Shown in pieces: positions 38,137-46,700 of a stretch of DNA of 64,000 bases. The translations under genes were made by a program, and so were the position numbers. Position 1 is the stretch's first letter. Each line of letters begins with the position of its first letter. The notes under the pieces were generated by a model that made no database searches, was not told where the DNA came from, and saw only the letters and a program-made list of their open reading frames with translations. Source of the DNA: Candidatus Obscuribacterales bacterium. GTDB lineage: Bacteria > Cyanobacteriota > Vampirovibrionia > Obscuribacterales > Obscuribacteraceae. The DNA lies in NCBI GenBank assembly GCA_019745415.1, contig JAIETF010000003.1, positions 93,848 through 157,847 of the forward strand. Direction: 5' to 3'.

Positions 38137-40167
38137 CTAGTCGTCGTCGCCGCCGTCTATATCCCCATCACCATCCGAATCGGTGCCCCCGGCAGGTGGG
38201 ATGGCAGGCAGAGCCGGATTGGTGAACTTCTCGCCGACATAGCCTGTCTTGTCACCGATAATTTTATGCAAGTTACCAGCCTCGACTTGCCGCCGGAAGC
38301 GAATATCGACGGCCGTGCCATTGGTCAAATAAGTCGGACGTTGACCGCTGCCAACTGCATACTGTTTGTAGTAGCTGGCTGGAAAACCACTGGTTTCGGC
38401 GAAATCTGATTGATTGGAAAGAATCGGTGTCTTACCGCTGCCTTTCGGACCAGCCACATAAGACTTGGCACCAAAACTATAACTACCGATATCTCCCGGC
38501 AAGGGCGACCAGGCCGTATCGTCATTGTCGAGAGGTTCACCGGAGTGACTTCCACCAGTCTTACCAGGCTGGTAAACCTGGTCGCGCAGATAGATGTCCC
38601 AGGTGTCTTCAAGAGTCATTCTATTTAACTCTTTCAAGTCGGGCACAAAGTTAAAAGGACCCAGTTTCATTTTGCCGACAGCACTTTTCTTAATGGCATC
38701 AATGCTTTCGGAATACATTTGATTTTGACCGGCAACCAAGTATTCAACCGGTTCAAGCGCCTTGACCTGATATGAGATCACCCCATCCTGAGGACGCACT
38801 CGATAGATGTGAATGTTGCCGTTTGGTATTTGCCCAAGCACGTATAACTGCGACGAACCTAACTTAGCGTGGGTCTTCCAGTCAATCATGAGCGGGCTAG
38901 GCTGCTGAAACTTGAAGGCATTGTCATTGAGCATAGCCACGGCCGAAGCCATATCGAGCTTGGTGCCGGCCCGCCTCCACCAGTCAAAGAGAGCCTTGCG
39001 AAAGACATTACCCATATTCTGGTCTAGAGGATCAAACTCCCAAGTGCGGTCAACCAAAAGAGCCACACCCATAGGAAAGGGAAAATCTCCACGATCTGAA
39101 TACTGATATGAACATCCTGTACCTGGCTTGTTTAGATCTGGGTTGGTGAGCATGTCTCCCGGCTTGGTAATTTCAGGACAGAGACCGTCAGGAAAACTGA
39201 AAGTGAGGGCACCAGGAGCCGGCTTTGGATCGACCACATTAGCCGGTTGCGCACAGGCTGCCGCCTTGACCGTATAACCATTAGCATTGAAAGAATCTTT
39301 CATGCTCTGATCAGCTTCAGCGCGCACCACTGTAGCCAATTGATAGGGAAGACCAGCCACCGTAGGCACCCAGTTTTGATGGTTGACCAGCTTTATAGCA
39401 TCGCCCACCCCGGCAAAGACAAAGTCGGTATTATCATAAGGAATATTGATATAGCTCATGTATTTGTCGTTCTGGGAAGCACCAGCCGGCACAGAGGCCC
39501 AGTTGATTGGAGTAGGCAGCCCGATATTGGTTACCGAACCACCATTGATTGCACCCAGAGTGAGCTTGAGATTTCCGTCGCTGTAGACCGAGCTATGGGT
39601 CATTCTGATGCCGTTTTGCTTGTAGGCGGCTTCAGCACTTTTGTAGACTTCGATAACATTGCCGTCTTTGTCTTTAGAGACATAGCCGGGCTGAATCGCC
39701 TTTTGTAATTCAGCACCAAGTAATGTTTGAGCATTCAATGCCTTGCTAAGATCTTTCTTGATAATCGCCTTGAGATTGTTATCACCCAAGCGATCGGCAA
39801 TGATCAAATCGAGGCGCAAGGTTCCCAGTATGCCGTTGACGCTACGCACCGGCGTGTAAAAATTATCACCAGCAGCAGTGGCACTACCAACCGGTGCTGC
39901 GTCTGATAGAGAAACCAGACCATAGTCTGGAGTCTCGACTGCGATCTGACTAAGATCGCGGGCAGCAGCCAGAGCTGCCGCTTCTATCGCTGTACGCTGT
40001 TCAGTATTGGAACCCAAGAGCCGAACAAAACCAAGTCCGAAAAACCCTAAGATTGCCAAAAGCCCCACAGTAGATGCAGTAATAAAGACAAGCATATTGC
40101 CGCGCTGCATCCGCGCCCGCATATGAGTACAGCCAGGCTTTCGCCTGACTCTAGTAAGAGACTTCAT
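38137..40167 (-). CDS. Large TadG-like exported protein
   Basis: The N-terminus MQRGNMLVFITASTVGLLAI forms a membrane helix, then TEQRTAIEAAALAAARDLSQI matches the post-helix segment of Tad/TadG proteins. About 600 residues lie outside the cytoplasm, with few cysteines and no catalytic motif. The C-terminus is strikingly acidic: TDSDGDGDIDGGDDD, similar to calcium-binding DxDxDG repeats. GGAG lies 9 bases before the ATG. It is a second, separate TadG-like locus, divergent from nothing obvious and monocistronic. Confidence 0.6.
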   Translation of the reverse strand: MKSLTRVRRKPGCTHMRARMQRGNMLVFITASTVGLLAILGFFGLGFVRLLGSNTEQRTAIEAAALAAARDLSQIAVETPDYGLVSLSDAAPVGSATAAGDNFYTPVRSVNGILGTLRLDLIIADRLGDNNLKAIIKKDLSKALNAQTLLGAELQKAIQPGYVSKDKDGNVIEVYKSAEAAYKQNGIRMTHSSVYSDGNLKLTLGAINGGSVTNIGLPTPINWASVPAGASQNDKYMSYINIPYDNTDFVFAGVGDAIKLVNHQNWVPTVAGLPYQLATVVRAEADQSMKDSFNANGYTVKAAACAQPANVVDPKPAPGALTFSFPDGLCPEITKPGDMLTNPDLNKPGTGCSYQYSDRGDFPFPMGVALLVDRTWEFDPLDQNMGNVFRKALFDWWRRAGTKLDMASAVAMLNDNAFKFQQPSPLMIDWKTHAKLGSSQLYVLGQIPNGNIHIYRVRPQDGVISYQVKALEPVEYLVAGQNQMYSESIDAIKKSAVGKMKLGPFNFVPDLKELNRMTLEDTWDIYLRDQVYQPGKTGGSHSGEPLDNDDTAWSPLPGDIGSYSFGAKSYVAGPKGSGKTPILSNQSDFAETSGFPASYYKQYAVGSGQRPTYLTNGTAVDIRFRRQVEAGNLHKIIGDKTGYVGEKFTNPALPAIPPAGGTDSDGDGDIDGGDDD

Positions 40168-40389
40168 TTTTTAAATTCTCCAGAAATCCTAAACCGGGAT
40201 TCCACGTGCCAACAGCCAAATAATGGCATTACAATTATACCCCAAACCAAAAGAGACAAAACTGAAAAACAGCTTTCAGAACAGCTCAAACCTAGGCTAC
40301 AAGCGACTTAGAGCCAGGCAATCCAAGTAAAGAGTGAAAGCAAAAACCGGAACGTCCGAGTAAAAAAGTGAAATTAAAACTTGATTGAC

Positions 40390-40427
40390 GCAGGCCGCTT
40401 TTGCGAATACTCTCAAAAGCGGCCTGC
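40390..40427. repeat. Perfect 14-bp inverted repeat (hairpin)
   Basis: GCAGGCCGCTTTTG pairs with CAAAAGCGGCCTGC around a 10-base loop. On the plus strand a short CTTTT tract follows. It could terminate transcription, but the genes on both sides read on the minus strand and no T-run follows in that direction. Confidence 0.85.
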
Positions 40428-40485
40428 CTTTTCCAGCAGACAGAGAGACACTAAGAGACAGTTTTAAGCAGGCCAAATCACCAAT

Positions 40486-40526
40486 CAAATAGAAGTATTC
40501 AAATAGAAGTATTCAAATAGAAGTAT
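40486..40526. repeat. Three tandem copies of a 14-bp unit
   Basis: The unit CAAATAGAAGTATT occurs twice in full and a third time lacking its last base. Confidence 0.9.
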
Positions 40527-40646
40527 GGAAGCGAGCTATGCCACCACTCGTGATGCACTCTCACTTAACTTGGGCTAGCCTACAAGTTTCCTTACTTATC
40601 TGACTTTATCGACAATTGCGCCAACCTGACGCAAACTTCAACGCCT

Positions 40647-41087
40647 TCAGCCACCGCCGCCGCCACCCGAGAAGGCACTAAAGCCGCTGCTGGGACCGGC
40701 ACCGGTATAAGTGCGATGACTGGCATACTGCGCCACCTGAGCATAGCCCACCTGAGCCTGATAGCGCATATTCGGGTTTTTGCTATAAGATGCCACCCAA
40801 GAATAATGCTGCATAGCCCGCTGAGTCTGATTGAGGTTGTGATAGCAAAGAGCCAGATAATAATGAGACTGGTCGTTGCAATAGCCGCCTTGGTCAGCTT
40901 TCTCGAAAAGGACTGCAGCCGGACCATAGCGCTGCTGCCCAAACTCTTGCACCGCCTGCTTGAAGCTGGCCGGAACAACCTGCGGCTTCACCGCCGCTTT
41001 CTTATTCTTAGCTTCAACCAAATCTAGACTCAAGACAGTAAGCAAGGCAGCTAGCAAAAGAAAAAAGGAAAAGCCGCGCATAATCAA
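40647..41087 (-). CDS. Small secreted TPR-like protein
   Basis: A signal peptide (FFLLLAALLTVLSLDLVEA) is followed by a TPR-like helical pair (AVQEFGQQRYGPAAVLFEKA, YYLALCYHNLNQTQRAMQHY) and a glycine-rich tail ending SGGGGGG. The 146-residue protein has an N-terminal basic region after the signal. Probably periplasmic; the function is unknown. Confidence 0.6.
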   Translation of the reverse strand: MIMRGFSFFLLLAALLTVLSLDLVEAKNKKAAVKPQVVPASFKQAVQEFGQQRYGPAAVLFEKADQGGYCNDQSHYYLALCYHNLNQTQRAMQHYSWVASYSKNPNMRYQAQVGYAQVAQYASHRTYTGAGPSSGFSAFSGGGGGG

Positions 41088-41146
41088 AACCTTCTCTCAA
41101 TAAACAACATCTAAAACAACCAAATATTCTCCATCATAGTGCAAAC

Positions 41147-41926
41147 TCACCAAGGCAAGTGGTCGAATCTGTAAGAATATCCCACGCCTACTGTAAAAGA
41201 AGGAGATGTTCGGGTCATACCGGTGGCACACTGAAAGTCAACTTGGTGCACTTTCTTGAATTTATAGACACCGCCAAAATGCAATAGCTGCTGTGATGGT
41301 TTGTTCTGATTCTGAATGAAGTAACCGGCGTACTCGGCAAAAATACTGGCTCGACTGCCGATATTACGACTGAGCATGACAAAGGGCTGCCACTGTAAGT
41401 CGCCGGCATTGTTCATCACTATCAATGACTGCATACCGCAAAGGGCAGTCTTATCGGTAAGTTGAATAGTATAAGGAAGACGAAAAACAGGTTGAACCGC
41501 AGTTCCAGAAACGGCTTTCATGCCGGTGGGAATATTGGCGGCGGCCACCAGAGAAGCATGAAGTCTAGGTACATCGATGAGCTGAAACTTACACCCGGCT
41601 TCACCAAGACCGGAAGCACCGTTATAAGATTCACCTCTTCTCTTGTAGATCACTTCTTGGGGCACAAACATTTGTACTTCGAGGCGCTTCAGGGCACCCA
41701 GACGAACTTGGGTCTCAGGAATGTCGAAGTAATTGGCACTATTCTGAAACTTCTGGTAAAGAGTGCCGTTCTCAAGCTGCAGCGTGCCTTTCGGCACAAT
41801 CAAAGAGGACTGACAGAAACTTGGTCTATTAGTGTCAATCAATTCGTCTTTAGTGATCGCCCGCGCCTCAACGCACGCCAAGAGAAGCGCGGTCAGAGAT
41901 ATGGCGATTAGGAAACTTGCTTTCAA
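41147..41926 (-). CDS. Probable outer-membrane beta-barrel protein
   Basis: A signal peptide (FLIAISLTALLLACVEARA) precedes a beta-rich domain. DTNRPSFCQSSLIVPKGTLQ followed by LENGTLYQKF and PETQVRLGALKRLEV resemble the start of transporter-like outer-membrane proteins (phenol/MetA-degradation type). The chain ends in a strand with aromatic residues (GYSYRFDHLPW). It diverges from the ArsR-type regulator, sharing the palindrome-containing intergenic region, and may be part of the same response. Confidence 0.6.
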   Translation of the reverse strand: MKASFLIAISLTALLLACVEARAITKDELIDTNRPSFCQSSLIVPKGTLQLENGTLYQKFQNSANYFDIPETQVRLGALKRLEVQMFVPQEVIYKRRGESYNGASGLGEAGCKFQLIDVPRLHASLVAAANIPTGMKAVSGTAVQPVFRLPYTIQLTDKTALCGMQSLIVMNNAGDLQWQPFVMLSRNIGSRASIFAEYAGYFIQNQNKPSQQLLHFGGVYKFKKVHQVDFQCATGMTRTSPSFTVGVGYSYRFDHLPW

Positions 41927-41988
41927 CTATCTTTCCAGTAACCAGTCAATTCTAAGGGGCGCGCCCTTCACTGCGGGTAAATTTAATC

Positions 41989-42024
41989 AATACAGCATTA
42001 CACTAATTAGTGTAATGCTGTATT
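41989..42024. promoter_or_regulatory. Perfect 36-bp palindrome, candidate operator
   Basis: The half-site AATACAGCATTACACTAA (41989-42006) is followed with no gap by its exact reverse complement. It lies between the divergent barrel protein and the ArsR-type regulator, ending 32 bases before the chosen regulator start. ArsR/SmtB repressors bind AT-rich inverted repeats of this kind, so it is the probable operator. Confidence 0.75.
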
Positions 42025-42056
42025 ATGACAAATATAGCGGTTTGGAGAAACCCATC

Positions 42057-42437
42057 TTGAAAGACGCCAAGCTCGATCTAACTGAGTTCAAAGACACCTG
42101 CTGCCCTGTGCAAGTCATGCTTCCAGACGAGGTACCGCTCACCGACAAGGAAGCAAATGACCTGGAAGACTTGTTCAAAGTACTGGCCAACGATACAAGA
42201 TTGAAACTCTTGCACACCCTAGCTAGGGTGGAAGAAATGTGCGTCTGCGATATTGCCCAAAGCCTGGGCATGAACGTTCAAGCAATCTCCAACCAGTTGC
42301 AAAGACTGTCTGATCGGGGCATCGTTGCCACTAAACGCAGTGGCAATATGATCTATTACAGAGTAGTAGATCGCTGCCTCATAGACATACTAAAGAAAGC
42401 TCAGTGCCTTCTCAATGATGCAGAGAAGAATAAATAG
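42057..42437 (+). CDS. ArsR/SmtB-family metal-sensing repressor, CadC-like
   Basis: A winged-helix ArsR-family core with MCVCDIAQSLGMNVQAISN; Cys62 and Cys64 lie in the helix (CVCD) that supplies thiol ligands in CadC/ArsR, and an N-terminal Cys15-Cys16 pair (TCCPVQ) could complete an alpha3N-type site for Cd, Pb, Zn or As. TTG at 42057 is chosen because GGAG lies 9 bases upstream; ATG at 42015 lies inside the palindrome and would add 14 residues. It should repress its own operon, which includes the metallothionein-like gene 28 bases downstream, until metal binds. 126 residues is a normal length. Confidence 0.85.
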   Translation: MKDAKLDLTEFKDTCCPVQVMLPDEVPLTDKEANDLEDLFKVLANDTRLKLLHTLARVEEMCVCDIAQSLGMNVQAISNQLQRLSDRGIVATKRSGNMIYYRVVDRCLIDILKKAQCLLNDAEKNK

Positions 42438-42465
42438 TGCTCGCCAGAGCCGGGAGGATAGAACA

Positions 42466-42624
42466 ATGACCGAAGAGAAAAAAGACAACAAGCAGAGCTG
42501 CTGCAACTGCTGTGAAAAAGCTGCCTGTACGCCATGTAAAGGATGCGACTGCTGCTGTTGCTGCTGTAAAGAATACAAAGAAGGACAAAACTGCTCCTGT
42601 TCAACAGAGAGCCCTTGCTGCTGA
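42466..42624 (+). CDS. Metallothionein-like polycysteine protein
   Basis: A 52-residue protein with 17 cysteines (one third of the chain), including CCNCC, a CDCCCCCC run with six consecutive Cys, CSC and a CC end. No histidine and no aromatic except one Tyr. It matches the composition of metallothioneins, which bind Zn, Cd or Cu(I) by thiolate clusters, but not the classic SmtA pattern. GGGAGG lies 8 bases before the ATG. It is the second gene after the ArsR-type repressor, and a terminator follows 28 bases after the stop. Confidence 0.75.
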   Translation: MTEEKKDNKQSCCNCCEKAACTPCKGCDCCCCCCKEYKEGQNCSCSTESPCC

Positions 42625-42651
42625 ATAAACTCAAACCAAGAGCAAAGCAGA

Positions 42652-42692
42652 AGAGAGACCGCCAAGTACAAAGGGGGTCTCTCTTTCTTTTG
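42652..42692 (+). terminator. Rho-independent terminator after the metallothionein-like gene
   Basis: AGAGAGACC (42652-42660) pairs with GGTCTCTCT (42676-42684) over 9 bp and is followed by the T-rich TTCTTTTG. It closes the regulator-metallothionein transcript. Confidence 0.85.
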
Positions 42693-42853
42693 TATCTTTT
42701 CTTTGGCTTGACTTGCTGGACAAAACCATTGCCAAGCCTGGAAAATTCCTCACAATCTGCAGAGACAGAGGCAGAGTCAGAATATTTCGAAAGGTCCAGT
42801 CATAGTTAAGATGAAACTTCGATAGGGTCAACAAAGTCAAAAGGGCAAGGAAA

Positions 42854-43567
42854 ATGCAAAAGCAATACAAAGACTATCAAGACGGCGATCTCACTTGTGA
42901 AGCCTATGTAGCTTTTCAGGACGGCGCTAAGGTTAGACCGGCGGTTCTTGTCAGCCATGCTTGGGGTGGACAAAGCGACTTTGAAAGAAATAAAGCCGAA
43001 AAGCTGGCTGAAATGGGTTATGTCGGCATTGCCATTGACATGTACGGCAAAGGACGTCGCGGCACAACGATGGAAGAGAATTCCAAACTGATGACGCCCT
43101 TTATGGATGACCGCTCTATGCTGCGCAAACGTATTCTGGCCGCTCTTTCTTTCGCCCAAGGGCTAGATATGGTCGACGGCAGCAAAATCGGCGCCATTGG
43201 CTTCTGCTTCGGCGGTCTCTGCGTGCTCGACTTGGCCCGCAGCGCCGCCCCGGGCGTCAAAGGAGTGGTTAGTTTCCATGGACTTTTCCATGCCCCCAAA
43301 CTGGGCGAGCAAAAGCCGATAACATCTAAAGTATTGGTGCTGCATGGTTATGACGACCCAATGGCCAAGCCAGACCAAATGGTCGAACTAGCAAGCGAAT
43401 TGACCTCTGCCGGTGCCGATTGGCAAATTCATGCGTACGGCAAGACCGTCCATGCTTTCTCAAACCCCGAAGCCAATATGCCCGAGATGGGCATTCTTTA
43501 TAATGAATCAGCCGACAAACGTTCTTATCAGGCTATGCAAAACTTCCTAGCCGAAGCTTTAGCCTAA
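42854..43567 (+). CDS. Dienelactone hydrolase family protein
   Basis: An alpha/beta hydrolase with the DLH-type nucleophile Cys118 in GFCFGG, Asp168 (or Asp167) in LHGYDDP and His200 in TVHAFS. The N-terminal VLVSHAWGGQ is the oxyanion-hole strand. It may hydrolyse dienelactones or other small esters; the substrate is open. AAGG lies upstream of the ATG. Confidence 0.85.
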   Translation: MQKQYKDYQDGDLTCEAYVAFQDGAKVRPAVLVSHAWGGQSDFERNKAEKLAEMGYVGIAIDMYGKGRRGTTMEENSKLMTPFMDDRSMLRKRILAALSFAQGLDMVDGSKIGAIGFCFGGLCVLDLARSAAPGVKGVVSFHGLFHAPKLGEQKPITSKVLVLHGYDDPMAKPDQMVELASELTSAGADWQIHAYGKTVHAFSNPEANMPEMGILYNESADKRSYQAMQNFLAEALA

Positions 43568-43613
43568 AAACTGATCAGTACCGGCAGCACTGAACTTGTC
43601 TATACTTGCAAGT

Positions 43614-45122
43614 ATGGATAGTGATTCTGCCGACAAGAGTAAAAAAATCATATTAGTCACCGGCGCCACTGGCTATGTGGGTGCCAGGCTTGTGCCCATG
43701 CTTGCCGCCAAGGGCTACCAGGTGCGAGCCGCGGGGCGGTCTTTAGCCAAGCTTGCCTCTCGCCCATTTGCCGCCCGGCAAGGTGTTGAACTCTGCGCTG
43801 TCGATGTGCTCGACCGAGAAGCCTTGAAACAAGCCCTCACCGGTGTTGACTCGGTTTATTACCTGGTGCACTCGATGAATTCGAGCAACCGCGATTTTGC
43901 CGAGGCAGATCGCCAAGCGGCGCAGCTCATGGCTCAAGAAGCTGAAGGCGCCGGAGTAAAACGAATTATTTATCTGGGCGGTCTGGGAGAAGATAGTCCA
44001 GAGTTGAGCAAACATCTCAAGTCTCGCGCCGAAGTCGGCCACATTCTCGGCCAGGGCAAGGTGCCGGTTACTACACTAAGAGCAGGCATGATCATCGGCT
44101 CGGGCAGCACCAGCTTTGAGATTTTGCGTTATCTGGTAGAGAGATTGCCGGTGATGATCACACCGCGTTGGGTGAAGACTCCATCTCAACCGATAGCAAT
44201 TCGTAATGTTTTAAACTATCTAGTCGGCTGCCTGGACGTAGACGCCACCACCGGTAATACCTATGATATTGGCGGACCGCTTATTTTGACTTATATGGAA
44301 CTGATGCAAACCTATGCCAAGCATGCCGGACTACCCAAGCGCTTGATACTGCCGGTGCCGGTCTTTACCCCAGGGCTCAGCTCTTACTGGATACACTTCG
44401 TCACCCCGGTTCCTTCTTATATAGCCAGGCCGTTGGCTGAAGGTCTTCGCAATCCGGTAGTCTGCCAGAATAACGAGATCAGAAATTTGATCAAGCAAGA
44501 ACTTTTGAGCCCTGATGAAGCAATCAAAATTGCTCTAGAGCGCACACGCAATCAAAAAGTAGAAAGCAGCTGGACCGATGCCGGTAAAATGCCGCCGGCC
44601 GAATGGCTTGCGCCGGGAGACCCCGGCTTTGCCGGCGGCACATTCTACGAAGATAAGCGAATCATTACAGTTAAAGATAGCAGTGCCGAGGTTTGGCATA
44701 GACTGGTGCGACTGGGAGGCAAAACCGGCTGGTACTATGGAAACTGGCTCTGGAAGCTGAGAGGATTTCTAGATCGGCTCGTAGGTGGAGTCGGTTTGAG
44801 CCGCGGCAGACGAAATGCTGATGAACTATTAGTAGGGGATGCCTTAGATTTTTGGCGCGTCATCGAAGTAGAAAAAGAAAAACAACTCTTACTTTTAGCT
44901 GAAATGAAATTACCCGGCGAAGCCATTTTGGAATTTCAGATCGTAGAGAAAGATGGCTTGACCGAAGTAAAGCAGATTGCTCGCTTCGTGCCGCACGGAC
45001 TGCTTGGACTAGCTTATTGGTGGGCAGTCACACCACTGCACGAATTTGTTTTCAGTGGCATGCTCAGAGGCGTTGCGGCAAAATCAAAAGCAAGCATTGT
45101 GCGCGGACCTCAGAGGTTCTAG
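43614..45122 (+). CDS. NAD(P)-binding SDR protein fused to a DUF2867 domain
   Basis: The N-terminal extended SDR domain has the nucleotide loop TGATGYVGARL and VYYLVHSMNSS, with AGVKRIIYLGGLGED after the fourth strand. From about residue 300 to the end is a DUF2867-like domain (EVWHRLVRLGGKTGWYYGNW, ISPL-type strand, FVPHGLLGLAYWWAVTPLHE). This two-domain arrangement is common and the enzyme activity is undefined. ATG at 43614 is preferred over a TTG at 43596. Confidence 0.82.
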   Translation: MDSDSADKSKKIILVTGATGYVGARLVPMLAAKGYQVRAAGRSLAKLASRPFAARQGVELCAVDVLDREALKQALTGVDSVYYLVHSMNSSNRDFAEADRQAAQLMAQEAEGAGVKRIIYLGGLGEDSPELSKHLKSRAEVGHILGQGKVPVTTLRAGMIIGSGSTSFEILRYLVERLPVMITPRWVKTPSQPIAIRNVLNYLVGCLDVDATTGNTYDIGGPLILTYMELMQTYAKHAGLPKRLILPVPVFTPGLSSYWIHFVTPVPSYIARPLAEGLRNPVVCQNNEIRNLIKQELLSPDEAIKIALERTRNQKVESSWTDAGKMPPAEWLAPGDPGFAGGTFYEDKRIITVKDSSAEVWHRLVRLGGKTGWYYGNWLWKLRGFLDRLVGGVGLSRGRRNADELLVGDALDFWRVIEVEKEKQLLLLAEMKLPGEAILEFQIVEKDGLTEVKQIARFVPHGLLGLAYWWAVTPLHEFVFSGMLRGVAAKSKASIVRGPQRF

Positions 45123-45149
45123 CATTCCACTTCGCATACCCCTGACAAA

Positions 45150-45584
45150 TCACTCAATTCGCACCACGGTGATTTCAGGCTCAGCCTGCAAAGCATCTAG
45201 AAGCAGACTGGCTATCTTTCTTTGTTCATCCCCGCCGGTTTTAAATCGCCCCCACTGCCAAGGTTTCAAAAGCAGCATAGGGTCTTCAAAGTTGACACTG
45301 ACGAACCAATCGGCAGGTTCAGATTGAGGCTTGGCTATAGCATTGCCGTCTTCATCTTCATCGGCGGCATAAGACACGCAAATCCAAATTGTGTGCTCTT
45401 TAGACTTAATCCAAAAACCCCAGCCATAATCTTCCTGAGAAACTTCATCACAACTGAGCCCCATTGCCGAAAGTTTCTGGCTGAGCCAAATCGCAAAAGC
45501 ACTTCCAGGCGAGCCGTTATTGCGCTCAAGATCACCTTCCGGCAAATGAGGGAATTTAGTTGTCTGGACTAAAATGTTCTGCAC
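45150..45584 (-). CDS. Conserved hypothetical protein
   Basis: 144 residues starting at GTG, with GAGG 5 bases upstream. The core SKEHTIWICVSYAADEDEDG and YGWGFWIKSK suggests a compact alpha/beta domain rich in Trp and acid residues. No signal or membrane segment. I do not recognise the family. Confidence 0.5.
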   Translation of the reverse strand: MQNILVQTTKFPHLPEGDLERNNGSPGSAFAIWLSQKLSAMGLSCDEVSQEDYGWGFWIKSKEHTIWICVSYAADEDEDGNAIAKPQSEPADWFVSVNFEDPMLLLKPWQWGRFKTGGDEQRKIASLLLDALQAEPEITVVRIE

Positions 45585-45626
45585 TTAGACCTCAAAGCAA
45601 CCGCGGCGTCCAATATCATATATTGT

Positions 45627-46700
45627 ATGACCATGATAAATCGATTATTTAAATTGAGCTTCTTGCTCTTGCCCTCTTGCTTCCTGTATTTGACAACGGC
45701 AGCTCAGGCAGCGAAATCACCGCCTAAGCCCCAGTCTGGCGAAGCAATGCAATGCTTGCTTAGGGCCATAGAATGCGGAAAGAAAGACGATAAGGCAGGA
45801 GTAGAAGAGGAATGCAATAGAGCTGTTATCAAGGACCCGAACAATCTTGCCATATTGATGCCTGCAGCCAAAATTTTTGCCTTTCTAGGCAACCATAAAA
45901 GAGCTTTAGAGCTGATTGATCGCAGTATTTTGTTGACCAAGGCGAACAAAGCTATCAAGGCAAGACTAATGGCCGAATTGTACATCGATCGAGGCAATGT
46001 CAATCATCAAGCCGGTCTAAATCAAGCATCGATCGAAGACTACAAGACCGCCATCGATTATGACCCCTTTGTCGGTCATCGAGCTAGAGCAAATGTCAGA
46101 ATGCAGCTCGGAAACTATAAAGGAGCAGTGGAAGACTATAGCGAAGCCCTAAAGTATAAAGAAGATGACGAACTTTATCGAGAGCGAGGCACAGCCAGAT
46201 ATACACAGAGAGAAGTAGACTTGGCTGTTCAAGACTTTAGCAAAGCCCTGCAGCTAAACCCAAAGAATGCCGCTGCCTATGCCCGGCGCGGTGACGCTCT
46301 CGCTCGTTTGAAAGACTTCAAAGGAGCACTTTCCGACTTCAATCAAGCAATTAAATTAGAGCCGGACAATGCCATTACATATGTCGGTCGGGCCATTGCC
46401 AAAGCCGAGATGAACGACAGAGAAGGCGCCTTGAAAGACTTTGAGCAATCACTCAAGTTGGAAGAGAATTCTTCGGTTTATCTTTGTCGCTCTGAATATC
46501 TTGCAAAATGGGGCGACGGCGCAGCGGCTTTAGCCGACCTAGACAAGGTAGTCAAAGACAGACCCGAGCAGAGCTCGGTCTATGGCGAGCGCGGCAAACT
46601 AAAGCTCAAGATGGGTGACTTTCTCGGTGCTCAAGCTGACCTTGCTAAATCTGTCCAGCTACAAATTCAAGACAAGCTAACCCCCAAACCGAACTACTAA
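45627..46700 (+). CDS. Secreted TPR protein
   Basis: A signal peptide (FKLSFLLLPSCFLYLTTAAQA) is followed by about eight TPR units (AVQDFSKALQLNPKNAAAYA, ALSDFNQAIKLEPDNAITYV). No enzyme motif. The stop overlaps the next ATG by one base (TAATG), indicating translational coupling. Confidence 0.75.
   Translation: MTMINRLFKLSFLLLPSCFLYLTTAAQAAKSPPKPQSGEAMQCLLRAIECGKKDDKAGVEEECNRAVIKDPNNLAILMPAAKIFAFLGNHKRALELIDRSILLTKANKAIKARLMAELYIDRGNVNHQAGLNQASIEDYKTAIDYDPFVGHRARANVRMQLGNYKGAVEDYSEALKYKEDDELYRERGTARYTQREVDLAVQDFSKALQLNPKNAAAYARRGDALARLKDFKGALSDFNQAIKLEPDNAITYVGRAIAKAEMNDREGALKDFEQSLKLEENSSVYLCRSEYLAKWGDGAAALADLDKVVKDRPEQSSVYGERGKLKLKMGDFLGAQADLAKSVQLQIQDKLTPKPNY

Larger units (their letters stand above)
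40168..40646. other. Non-coding region with an inverted repeat and tandem repeats
   Basis: About 480 bases with no supportable gene. It contains the promoter side of the TadG-like gene, a perfect 14-bp inverted repeat at 40390-40427 and a tandem 14-mer at 40486-40526. Everything else is unremarkable. Confidence 0.6.

Noticed and set aside
42015..42437. Longer start of the ArsR-type regulator at ATG 42015
   Set aside because: That ATG lies inside the palindrome and has no ribosome site, while TTG at 42057 has GGAG at good spacing and gives a normal ArsR length.
42615..42809. Open frame of 64 codons after the metallothionein-like gene
   Set aside because: It starts inside the preceding gene, spans the terminator hairpin, and shows no ribosome site or recognisable motif.
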